The position numbers and the translations under genes were made by a program. From NCBI GenBank assembly GCA_006226595.1, contig SBGP01000106.1, positions 186,001-250,000 of the forward strand: a stretch of 64,000 nucleotides of DNA, in the 5' to 3' direction. Source of the stretch: Deltaproteobacteria bacterium. GTDB lineage: Bacteria > Myxococcota_A > UBA796 > GCA-2862545. The number at the start of each line of letters is the position of its first letter. Position 1 is the first letter of the stretch. This document shows, piece after piece, positions 45,309-53,322 of the stretch. Below the pieces are notes generated by a model. The model searched no databases. It had not been told where the DNA came from and worked only from the letters and a program-made list of their open reading frames with translations.

Positions 45309-45840
45309 TCCGCGCAGGTTTGCGGCGTGGGGACGTCGACGGACGACCACGGTTCCTAGGCCGATGACCTCTCGATCTCGCCTACGGGAGCAGGAAGATG
45401 TGCGAGCCGCTGGCGTAGGTCGGGCGTCCCGGCGGGTTCGTGGGGGTGTCCACGAGTCGCAGGGAGCGCGCGTCGATCCGGGCGGCCATTGGCGGCCGTG
45501 GCCAGGGTGGTCGCCAGCACCCCAAGCTCCGCTCTCCCGAACAGCCTGTTCATCATTCCTCCATTCGCGGAGAGTGCCGCACGCAGGCCCTCACTCGCAT
45601 GCATGTACCTACAATGTCCGTACAGCCGCTCAGCCCCTCCCGAACCCGCCAAAACATCGCCCGCGCACCGCGATCCGACACCTTCCAAGCCGATGGTCGC
45701 AGTCCGCCGGACCGGGGTCGAATCCTCCGGGGTGCCTCCGCGCGGCGTGTACTCCGAGCACGACTGCCCGCCGGACCTTGGGCAAAGGGCGGCGTCGAGG
45801 TACGTCGGTACACGTGGCGTAGCCCTCGCGAAGGAGACCG
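45309..45840. other. Gene-poor stretch after tRNA-Arg
   Basis: 532 bp without a supported gene. A 35-codon minus-strand frame (45489-45382, ending ...SHIFLLP) and a frame in another phase that looks like the start of an exported protein (MNRLFGRAELG near 45555) read like two halves of one frameshifted relic. A 22-bp tRNA fragment copy is at 45681-45702. Overall it resembles a degraded insertion scar. Confidence 0.4.
45681..45702 (+). repeat. Partial copy of tRNA-Arg (anticodon loop and variable region)
   Basis: CCTTCCAAGCCGATGGTCGCAG matches the tRNA at 45263-45284 except for one T to C change. It is too short and lacks D- and T-arms to be a gene. A direct copy downstream of a tRNA is the expected footprint of past integration at that tRNA. 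Confidence 0.65.
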
Positions 45841-47238
45841 ATGAGCCCAGAGAGTTTCGACGTAGTAGTCATCGGCACCGGCCCGGGCGGCGAAGGGGCC
45901 GCCATGCGCGCGGTGAAGGGCGGAAAGCGTGTCGCGGTGGTCGACTCGCGGGACCGCGTGGGCGGAAGCTGCACGCACTCGGGCACCATCCCGAGCAAGG
46001 CGCTTCGCCACTCCGTCGGCCAGCTGCTCGCGTTTCGGCAGTCTCCGCTGTTCGGGCACATGGCGCATCAGCTCGACCTGTCGTTTCCCAAGCTGCTGAC
46101 CGCGGCCTCCTCGGTCATCGACAAGCAGAGCACCATGCGGAGGGACTTCTACTTCCGCAACCAGGTGGAGTTCGTCCACGGGACCGCGCACTTCGTCGAC
46201 GCGCACACGGTCGAGGTCGTCGGGCCGACCGGACCCGCGCGACAGCTGAGGGCCGAGCACATCGTCATTGCCACTGGCAGCCGGCCGTACCGCCCGCCCG
46301 GCATCGACTTCGGTCATCCGCGAGTGTGTGACAGCGACACCATCCTCAACCTCACCGAGACGCCCGGCACGCTCGCCATCGTCGGGGCCGGGGTCATCGG
46401 CTGTGAGTACGCGAGCATCTTTCGCAACCTCGGTGTGAAGGTGCAGCTCATCAACGGGCGGTCGGAGCTGCTGTCCTTCCTCGACGACGAAATCGTCGAC
46501 GCGCTCGCCTACCACCTGCGTGATCGAGGCGTCACCATCCGCCACAACGAGACCGTGGACTCCGTGGAGGTCGTCGGGGAGAAGGTCGTGCTCTCGCTGA
46601 AGTCTGGCAAGAGGGTCCGGGCGGACGTGCTCCTCTATGCGGCGGGCCGGTCTGGCAACACCGAGGCCTTGAACCTGCCGGCGATCGGGCTCGTCGCGAA
46701 CTCCCGAGGTCAGCTGGACGTGGACCAGCACTTCCGCACCACCCAGCCGCACATCTACGCGGTGGGCGACGTCATCGGCTATCCAAGCCTGGCGAGTGCC
46801 TCGTACGATCAGGGTCGCTTCGCCGCCGGTCACCTCCTCGAGGGTCACAGTGACGAGCGGCTGATCCGGGACATCCCGACCGGTATCTACACAGATCCCG
46901 AGATCTCCAGCGTCGGTCGAACCGAAGAGGAGCTCACGCGTGATCAGGTGCCGTACGAGGTCGGCCACAGCTTGTTCCGGCACCTGGCGCGCGCGCAGAT
47001 CACCGGCCAGCGCGTGGGCATGCTCAAGCTCCTGTTCCATCGGGAGACGCTTCAGCTGCTGGGCATCCACTGCTTTGGCTACCAGGCGGCCGAGATCGTG
47101 CACATCGGGCAGGCGATCATGACGCAGAAGGGCGAGGCCAACTCGCTGCTCTACTTCGTGAACACGACCTTCAACTACCCGACCATGGCCGAGGCCTACC
47201 GCGTCGCGGCGCTCAACGGGCTGAATCGGCTCTGCTAG
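45841..47238 (+). CDS. sthA: Soluble pyridine nucleotide transhydrogenase
   Basis: 465 residues; FAD enzyme that transfers hydride between NADPH and NAD+. It has the FAD loop [13 protein letters not shown], the SthA-type active-site segment [17 protein letters not shown] (one cysteine rather than the CxxxxC of lipoamide dehydrogenase), a second dinucleotide loop [14 protein letters not shown] and [15 protein letters not shown]. The C-terminal dimer domain is complete. It balances NADPH with NADH produced by the TCA enzymes also found here. GAAGGAGACCG precedes the ATG. Confidence 0.95.
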   Translation: MSPESFDVVVIGTGPGGEGAAMRAVKGGKRVAVVDSRDRVGGSCTHSGTIPSKALRHSVGQLLAFRQSPLFGHMAHQLDLSFPKLLTAASSVIDKQSTMRRDFYFRNQVEFVHGTAHFVDAHTVEVVGPTGPARQLRAEHIVIATGSRPYRPPGIDFGHPRVCDSDTILNLTETPGTLAIVGAGVIGCEYASIFRNLGVKVQLINGRSELLSFLDDEIVDALAYHLRDRGVTIRHNETVDSVEVVGEKVVLSLKSGKRVRADVLLYAAGRSGNTEALNLPAIGLVANSRGQLDVDQHFRTTQPHIYAVGDVIGYPSLASASYDQGRFAAGHLLEGHSDERLIRDIPTGIYTDPEISSVGRTEEELTRDQVPYEVGHSLFRHLARAQITGQRVGMLKLLFHRETLQLLGIHCFGYQAAEIVHIGQAIMTQKGEANSLLYFVNTTFNYPTMAEAYRVAALNGLNRLC

Positions 47239-47422
47239 CTCGACTTCGTGGCTGTCGCTGAGGGCGGCTGTCGCCGGCGGCGGCCACCGAGCTGCCGTGG
47301 AGTCGTTGGTCGAGACCTCAGCTTGGACGCCACGCGCGGTGCGCCGCAGGATGCGCTCGCCAGGCTGGCGCAGCGTCCGACAGGGCTGGCGCCCTCGAGC
47401 CTCGTCCGCGCGGATCCAGGCC

Positions 47423-47436
47423 CGCCCATATGGGCG
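47423..47436. promoter_or_regulatory. 14-bp perfect palindrome upstream of sigma-54 promoter
   Basis: CGCCCATATGGGCG lies about 70 bp upstream of the -24/-12 promoter at 47500. It is a candidate activator site. The rest of 47239-47499 contains no supported gene; only GC-rich short inverted repeats were seen. Confidence 0.4.
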
Positions 47437-47499
47437 CCGAGTGCGCCCGTGCGGTCGCCAGAAATCGGCCAGATGCCCAGGAATAGCGGCTTTCTGGTA

Positions 47500-47515
47500 T
47501 GGCACGACCCTTGCT
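47500..47515 (+). promoter_or_regulatory. Sigma-54 (-24/-12) promoter
   Basis: TGGCAC-GACCC-TTGCT matches the consensus exactly, 35 bp before the ATG at 47551. This places the start site close enough for a short leader. Confidence 0.82.
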
Positions 47516-47550
47516 TTCGGCTTTGGCGAAACACTCTTCGTGGAGTCGCC

Positions 47551-48402
47551 ATGAGCCCCCTCGTCCTTCTCGTCGCCCTCACTCACACCGCCAGCGCCCA
47601 GAGCGCCTGCTCCGATGTCGACGCTCGCCTCGCAACTGTCGAGGATCAGCTCGACCAGATCCTGGGGGCCGTCGAGCGCCTCTCCGACCAGGCCACTGGC
47701 ATCAGCGCCGACGTCCAGCGGACCGACAGTCACCTGAGCCAGATGTGGACCGACGTCGACAAGCAGTTCGGCGCCATGAAGGACCGCGTCGACACCCGCT
47801 TCAAGGACCTCTCGGGGCAGGTGTACGCGGTGGGTCAGGGCGTGGCCCTCGTCGATACGGGGCTGTCGGCTCACGCGAGCACCGTGGATGCCGAGCTGGT
47901 GGGCATCGCCGCCGACACCATGGCGACGTCTCGCGCCGTGCGGGAGGTCGGGGCCCGCTTCGACGCGGTGGATGCCGCTCTCGCGGATCAGGCCTCCGCC
48001 GCCGTCACCCTCCAGGACTCCGTGGACGCCATCCCCAGGGGTGAAGCGGTGCGCCTGGCGTTCACCTCGGTCCAGCTCACCTCGCAGGTCCCGAGCCGCG
48101 GTGTCTGGGTGGAGTGCGACCAGCCCTATGAGCTGCTCGACATCTACGCGGCGTGGGATCGTGGCGGCCAGCCGTTCTACGGACACCTCGTCGTCGAGGA
48201 CATGTTTGTCGACCCGACCCAGAGGGCTGGCCGGCACGACTACCGCACGGACGTGCTCGACGCCTTCGACCTGACGACCCTGTCGGCGGGTGCCCACCGC
48301 GCCATCAGCTTCGATGTCGGTCGCCACGATGGCGAGACTGCGGTGGCCGAGATCTCCTTCGTCATCCGCACGGGGGACGACGCGATCTGCACCACCAACT
48401 GA
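47551..48402 (+). CDS. Exported coiled-coil protein of unknown function
   Basis: 283 residues. A signal peptide (cleavage near ASA-Q) is followed by a long heptad-like coiled-coil segment (residues ~20-155, e.g. ARLATVEDQLDQILGAVERL), then a beta-rich C-terminal domain of about 120 residues with one cysteine at each end (VECDQ, AICTTN). The body suggests a periplasmic or surface trimer. Probably transcribed from the sigma-54 promoter at 47500. Followed by a bidirectional hairpin. Confidence 0.75.
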   Translation: MSPLVLLVALTHTASAQSACSDVDARLATVEDQLDQILGAVERLSDQATGISADVQRTDSHLSQMWTDVDKQFGAMKDRVDTRFKDLSGQVYAVGQGVALVDTGLSAHASTVDAELVGIAADTMATSRAVREVGARFDAVDAALADQASAAVTLQDSVDAIPRGEAVRLAFTSVQLTSQVPSRGVWVECDQPYELLDIYAAWDRGGQPFYGHLVVEDMFVDPTQRAGRHDYRTDVLDAFDLTTLSAGAHRAISFDVGRHDGETAVAEISFVIRTGDDAICTTN

Positions 48403-48411
48403 CCAACGACA

Positions 48412-48443
48412 AGCGGCCAGCCCGGAAGCCCGGACTGGCCGCT
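48412..48443. terminator. Bidirectional hairpin between coiled-coil gene and acnB
   Basis: AGCGGCCAGCCCGG pairs with CCGGACTGGCCGCT (one C-A mismatch) around an AAGC loop, 9 bp after the plus-strand stop and 20 bp before the convergent acnB stop. Confidence 0.75.
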
Positions 48444-48463
48444 CGCTTGGTCCTACGAGCTGA

Positions 48464-51235
48464 TCAGCGACGCGGCGGCGCGTAGTTCGTCAGCTTGATG
48501 CCATCGACCGCAGCCACGTACTCGTCGATGCTCGGCGTGCGGCCGAGGATCGTCGACAGCACGACGACCGGCGTCGAAGCGAGCAGGGACTCGCCCTTCT
48601 TCTCGGCGCTGTCGGCGACGACGCGGCCCTGGAACAGGCGGGTGGAGGTGGCCATGACCGTGTCGCCCTTGGCCGCCTTCTCCTGGTTGCCCATGCACAG
48701 GTTGCAGCCCGGGCGCTCGAGGTAGAGCGTGGGCTCGTACTCGGTGCGGGCCTGGGTCTTCGGCGCGGTGTCGTCGAACTCGAAGCCGGCGTACTTGGCG
48801 AGCACGTCCCAGTCGCCCTCTTCCTTCAGCTCGTTGACGATGTTGTAGGTCGGGGGCGCGACGACGAGCGGGGCCTTGAAGGTGACCGTGCCTTCCTTCT
48901 TCTCGATGTTCCGCAGCATCTGCGACAGGATCTTCATGTCGCCCTTGTGCACCATGCACGAGCCCACGAAGCCCAGGTCGACCTTCTTGGTCGCGCCGTA
49001 GAAGGAGATCGGGCGGATCGTGTCGTGGGTGTAGCGCTTGGACGGGTCGTCGTTGTTCACGTCCGGGTCGGCGATCATCGGCTCGACGATCTGGTCGAGG
49101 TCGACCGTGAACTCCGCCGCGTATTCGGCGTTGGCATCGGGCATCAGCGGCGGCTTCACGCCGGTCTGGATCTCCATGATGCGCTTGTTGGCCTTGTCGA
49201 TGAGGCCCTTGAGCATGCCGGCCTCGTTCTCCATGCCGCGGTCGATCATCAGCTGGATGCGGGACTTGGCGATCTCGAGCGACTCGATCAGGGTCTCGGG
49301 CTCGGAGATGCAGATGGAGGCCTTGGCCTTCATCTCGGCGGTCCAGTCGGTGAACGTGAACGCCTGATCGGCGAGCAGCGTGCCGATGTGGACCTCGATG
49401 ACGCGGCCCTGGAAGACGTTGACGCCCTGGAAGTGGTCCAGCATCTGGGCCTGGGTGGCGTGGACCACGTCGCGGAAGTCCATGTGGTCCTTCAGCGTGC
49501 CCTTGAAGGTCACCTTGACCGACTCGGGAATCGGCATGGTGGCCTCGCCGGTGGCCAGCGCCAGGGCCACGGTGCCGGAGTCGGCGCCGAAGGCCACGCC
49601 CTTGGACATGCGGGTGTGCGAGTCACCGCCGATGATGACCGCCCAGTCGTCCACGGTGATGTCGTTGAGCACCTTGTGGATGACGTCGGTCAGCGGCTTG
49701 TATGCGTCCTCGGGGGAGCGCGCGGTGACCAGGCCGAAGCGGTTCATGAAGCCCATCAGCTTCGGGATGTTGCGCTTGGCCTTGGTGTTCCACACCGACG
49801 CGGTGTGGCAGCCGGACTGGTACGAGCCATCGAGGCTGGGCGAGACGACGGTCGCCGCCATCATCTCGAGCTCCTGGCTGGTCATCAGGCCGGTGGTGTC
49901 CTGCGAGCCCACGATGTTGACCTTGACGCGCACGTCGGAGCCGGCGTGCAGGGTCTTGCCCGGCGTCACGCCCACCGCGTTCGCGTTGAAGATCTTCTCG
50001 ACCGCGGTCAGGCCCTGGCCCTCGTGGGAGATCTCCTTGGAGCTGGCGTAGACGACCGGCGGCTCGACGCCGAGGATGTCGGCGGCGGTGCTCTGCAGCT
50101 TCTTGCCGAAGACCACGGCGTAGGAGCCCTTGGCGCGGATGAACTCCTGCTTCTGCGGGGTCAGCGCGGAGCTGATGTCGGCAAGCTCCTGGGTGCCGTC
50201 CTCGTTGTAGAGCTTCTTGGTCCGGGTGTTGATGGTCAGCACCGTGCCGGTGTCGATCGAGAACACCTGCTCGAGCACGAACTCGCCGTCCTCGTCCATC
50301 ACGGGCTTGCCGTTGGCATCGAGCTTCTTGACCCAGTTCTTGAGGTCGATGCCGATACCGCCGGTCACGCCGACGGTGGTCTGGAAGATGGGGGCCAGGC
50401 CGTTGGTGCCGCCGACGATGGGAGCGATGTTGATGAACGGCACGTAGGGGCTGGCCTGGACGCCGGTCCACAGCGCGACGTTGTTCACGCCGGACATGCG
50501 CGACGAGCCCACGCCCATCGTGCCCTTCTCGGCGACCAGCATCACGCGCTTGTCGGGGTGCTGCGTCTTGAGGTCGAGCAGGGCCTGCTGCTTGGCCTTG
50601 TCGTGCTCGAACATGCACTGGCCGTGGAGCTCGCGGTCCGAGCGGGAGTGCGCGTCGCTGCCGGGGGAGAGGAGGTCGGTGGACACGTCACCCACCGCCG
50701 TCACGTAGGTGACGACCTGGATGGTCTCGTCGATCGGCGGCAGCTCGGTGAAGAACTCGGCCTTGGCGTAGCTCTCGAGCAGCTCGGTCGCGAGCGCGTG
50801 ACCGGCCTTGTGGGCCGCGGCGAGGCGGTCGGTGTCGGCGTCGTAGAGGAAGACCTGAGTCTTGAGGACCTCGGCCGCCTGCGCGGCGATGCCAGCGTCG
50901 TCCCCGAGCAGCAGGTCGATCAGCACCTCGACGGAGGGGCCGCCCTTCATGTGGGACAGCAGCTCGAAGGCGAAGGTCGGGGAGATCTCCTCGACGTTCT
51001 TCTCGCCGAGGATGATGGCCTTGAGGAAGGCCGCCTTCGCGCCAGCGGCGCTCGTGGTGCCGGGGAGCGTGTTGTAGATGAAGAAGTTCAGCGAGTCTGC
51101 GCGGTGGGCGTTCCCCGTGTCCTCGATCTGCGCGATCAGCTCCTCGACGAGCTCGGCATCCTCGATGGGCTTCGGGTGGAGGCCCTCCTGCGCGCGCTGG
51201 TTGATTTGCTCGAGGTAGTCCGCGTACAGGCTCAT
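48464..51235 (-). CDS. acnB: Aconitate hydratase B
   Basis: 923 residues; converts citrate to isocitrate through cis-aconitate. The 4Fe-4S ligands are seen in GSCMVHKGDM and CNLCMGNQ, and GGDSHTRM and IFNANAVGVTPGKT are substrate-site blocks. The N-terminal HEAT-like domain of AcnB is present (residues ~1-160). ACGAGGAGACGACC-type ribosome sequence (CCGGAGACGACC) precedes the ATG. Together with mdh (2807) and sthA (45841) it forms a core central-metabolism set, although these genes do not form one operon. Confidence 0.97.
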   Translation of the reverse strand: MSLYADYLEQINQRAQEGLHPKPIEDAELVEELIAQIEDTGNAHRADSLNFFIYNTLPGTTSAAGAKAAFLKAIILGEKNVEEISPTFAFELLSHMKGGPSVEVLIDLLLGDDAGIAAQAAEVLKTQVFLYDADTDRLAAAHKAGHALATELLESYAKAEFFTELPPIDETIQVVTYVTAVGDVSTDLLSPGSDAHSRSDRELHGQCMFEHDKAKQQALLDLKTQHPDKRVMLVAEKGTMGVGSSRMSGVNNVALWTGVQASPYVPFINIAPIVGGTNGLAPIFQTTVGVTGGIGIDLKNWVKKLDANGKPVMDEDGEFVLEQVFSIDTGTVLTINTRTKKLYNEDGTQELADISSALTPQKQEFIRAKGSYAVVFGKKLQSTAADILGVEPPVVYASSKEISHEGQGLTAVEKIFNANAVGVTPGKTLHAGSDVRVKVNIVGSQDTTGLMTSQELEMMAATVVSPSLDGSYQSGCHTASVWNTKAKRNIPKLMGFMNRFGLVTARSPEDAYKPLTDVIHKVLNDITVDDWAVIIGGDSHTRMSKGVAFGADSGTVALALATGEATMPIPESVKVTFKGTLKDHMDFRDVVHATQAQMLDHFQGVNVFQGRVIEVHIGTLLADQAFTFTDWTAEMKAKASICISEPETLIESLEIAKSRIQLMIDRGMENEAGMLKGLIDKANKRIMEIQTGVKPPLMPDANAEYAAEFTVDLDQIVEPMIADPDVNNDDPSKRYTHDTIRPISFYGATKKVDLGFVGSCMVHKGDMKILSQMLRNIEKKEGTVTFKAPLVVAPPTYNIVNELKEEGDWDVLAKYAGFEFDDTAPKTQARTEYEPTLYLERPGCNLCMGNQEKAAKGDTVMATSTRLFQGRVVADSAEKKGESLLASTPVVVLSTILGRTPSIDEYVAAVDGIKLTNYAPPRR

Positions 51236-51413
51236 GGTCGTCTCCGGGGCTCAGAGGTCGTGCGTGAAGGCTCCCCCTAATCCGGCGGCAGGGGCAGTGG
51301 GCGCACGATTCGGTGACCGAGGGACGGAGCGCGGATCGGCGTGTGCCGCCCGCGCGATGCGCGGTCCGGTGGGGCTCGGGGGGCGCGGCCTGGACGGCGA
51401 GCCCCTGCCCCGA

Positions 51414-52307
51414 TCACCGCCCTGCAATCGGGCTCAGCACCATGCGGTCCGGCGCGCCGCCCTCACACTCCGAAGCGGGCCAGCACGCTGCGAGATCGAG
51501 CACGAGGTCGTCTCCGCTCACGCTCATGTCGAACTGCAGCTGCATCGCGGGCGGTCCGGCTTGCGAGCCGGCGATGTACAGGCGGAGCGCTCCCTCCTCT
51601 TCTTCGACCAGCGCGTCGAGCACGGTGACCTCGGTGCTCTCGAGCTGGGTGCAGTCCACGTCGAGGTAGCGCGACTCGGTCAGCGTCTCGGTGAGCAGGT
51701 AGCGCTCGTCGATCGCGAGCTCGAAGGTGAACGCGTTGCCGCCGTCGCACGCACCGGCGGGTACGGTCTGGGACCCGAAGGTGGCCGACGCCAGCGCCCA
51801 GCGCCCCACGCTCAGGCCGGCGGGCTCGGGAATGCGGGCGAGGGTCATGCTCGAGGGACCGTCCTCGCCCCCGGTGTGGCGAGGGTCGTCGCCCTGTGCG
51901 GTGAGCGACAGGGTGTCGCCGTCGAGGTGGGGCGCGAACACCAGCGTGTCGCCGGTGTCGAGCAGCCACATGCCATCGCTGGCCACCGTGAATGGAAACT
52001 CGGGGGCGTCGAGGTCTCCGTCGGGCGTCTCGTCGATCAGCGCAGCGATGCGGATCGAGAGCTGTCCCGTCTGGGCGTCGGTCATCGACACGACGATGTC
52101 GCCGGCCACACCGGGGTTTCCGCCGCGGGTGAGGCCGCCGCCGTCCCAGCTCTCCACCGCCATGAATCGCCAGCGTCCCTCCACGCCCTCCGCGGTGACG
52201 GGTTCGCCGGTATCGGTTCCGCTGTCGGACGACACCTCGTCCACGGTTCCATCCGGTGAACCGGTGCAAGCGAGGACGAAGGCCAGGGGGAGAAGTCGAA
52301 GAGTCAT
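51414..52307 (-). CDS. Lipoprotein of unknown function
   Basis: 297 residues. Signal peptide MTLRLLPLAFVLAC (lipobox VLAC-like, Cys14) is followed by an Asp/Ser/Thr-rich linker (SSDSGTDTGEP) and a mature part that looks like a lipocalin-type beta barrel (GRWRFMAVESWDGG, WLLDTGDTLVF, GRWALASATFG). GGAGGTGCCC precedes the ATG. The next gene upstream, ending at 52489, is 181 bp away, so it may be monocistronic. Confidence 0.75.
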   Translation of the reverse strand: MTLRLLPLAFVLACTGSPDGTVDEVSSDSGTDTGEPVTAEGVEGRWRFMAVESWDGGGLTRGGNPGVAGDIVVSMTDAQTGQLSIRIAALIDETPDGDLDAPEFPFTVASDGMWLLDTGDTLVFAPHLDGDTLSLTAQGDDPRHTGGEDGPSSMTLARIPEPAGLSVGRWALASATFGSQTVPAGACDGGNAFTFELAIDERYLLTETLTESRYLDVDCTQLESTEVTVLDALVEEEEGALRLYIAGSQAGPPAMQLQFDMSVSGDDLVLDLAACWPASECEGGAPDRMVLSPIAGR

Positions 52308-52488
52308 GGGCACCTCCGCACCTGAGACCAGCGAGGCCGCACCGCCATTCGCCGATCGCAGCGGTCTTCGACGGCTTGCCGCACACTTGCCATGATATCG
52401 AAACAGTGCCGAATTTTTTGGGGTGTTGTTGCGGGTTCCGGCACGAATGGGCGAAGGGTCTCCGTCGTCGTCCACGGAAGGCCCGGGC

Positions 52489-53322
52489 TCACGGATTGCA
52501 GAACACGCACCGCCCCGGGTCCGCCAACCTCGTCGCCTCCAGCCGGTCCACGGTCTGGGCGCATCGCACGCAGGCCAGGCGCTGCCCCTTGGGCTCGTGC
52601 GTCGGCAGGCCGCATCCCGCGCAGCGAAGGCCCGGAATGGGTGCGGTCACGCCGAAGCCCGGTGCCCCGCACGCGGGACACGCGGTACTCAGCCGCAGGG
52701 CCAGGTCCCGCGCGGCTTCGCCGATCCGCGCCATGCGCATCGGGTGGCGGTGTGCGCGAAGGTCCTGCTCGACGTGTACCGCGCCAGTCTCGGAGAGCGC
52801 CCGGGCCTCGCGGTAGGCCACGACGAGCCCGCCCAGGGTGCCGCGGTCCTTGAGCACGGGATGCCCGTCGTCGCGCTCGGGGCGCAGCACCAGCCCATAC
52901 GTCGGAAAGTCGACATCCGCGGCGAAGGCGAGCAGCTCGTCCTCGCGGCGCACGATCGCGTGCGCGTGTCGAGACGGGCCGCTGGAATGGCCCACCACCT
53001 CGATGCCGAGCCTCGCGTCGACGAGCACCACGAGCTCCCGGTTCCACGCCCCCAGTCCCAGCGGATCCGGAGTGAACGCGCCCTCGCTGGCGAGGCCCAC
53101 GTCGCGTCCCGAGGCGCGCATGCCCGCGAGCGACTTCGCCCGTGCCGCCTCGAGCTGGTCGCCGGCACGCGGCACGTCGCGGGTGAACGTCCCGAAGGCA
53201 TCGGTGTCGACGCCGTCCGCGACCTCGAGCGCGATGCCCAGCTCGGCGAGGACCGGGCCGATCACGCGCTCCTTGCCGTGCATCGTGGCCAGCGCGACGC
53301 GGCGCCCGGCGTAGGGGCTCAT
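52489..53322 (-). CDS. Zinc-knuckle protein coupled to dabA, DUF6671-like
   Basis: 277 residues. It begins MSPYAGRRVALATMHGKERVIGP with a VDTDAFGTFTRDVPRAGD block; these match what I recall of DUF6671, but this is from memory. The C-terminus has paired cysteines CPACG, CAGCG, CVRCA and CVFCNP, likely two zinc ribbons. No signal peptide, so cytoplasmic. Start overlaps the dabA stop by ATGA (53319-53322), so it is the third gene of the carbon-pump operon. A role with DabA is inferred from this coupling only. Confidence 0.75.
   Translation of the reverse strand: MSPYAGRRVALATMHGKERVIGPVLAELGIALEVADGVDTDAFGTFTRDVPRAGDQLEAARAKSLAGMRASGRDVGLASEGAFTPDPLGLGAWNRELVVLVDARLGIEVVGHSSGPSRHAHAIVRREDELLAFAADVDFPTYGLVLRPERDDGHPVLKDRGTLGGLVVAYREARALSETGAVHVEQDLRAHRHPMRMARIGEAARDLALRLSTACPACGAPGFGVTAPIPGLRCAGCGLPTHEPKGQRLACVRCAQTVDRLEATRLADPGRCVFCNP

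Noticed and set aside
45650-45730. Possible second tRNA (Gly, anticodon TCC) around CTTCCAA at 45682
   Set aside because: No D-arm, acceptor stem or pairable T-arm is present; only the anticodon-loop region resembles a tRNA.
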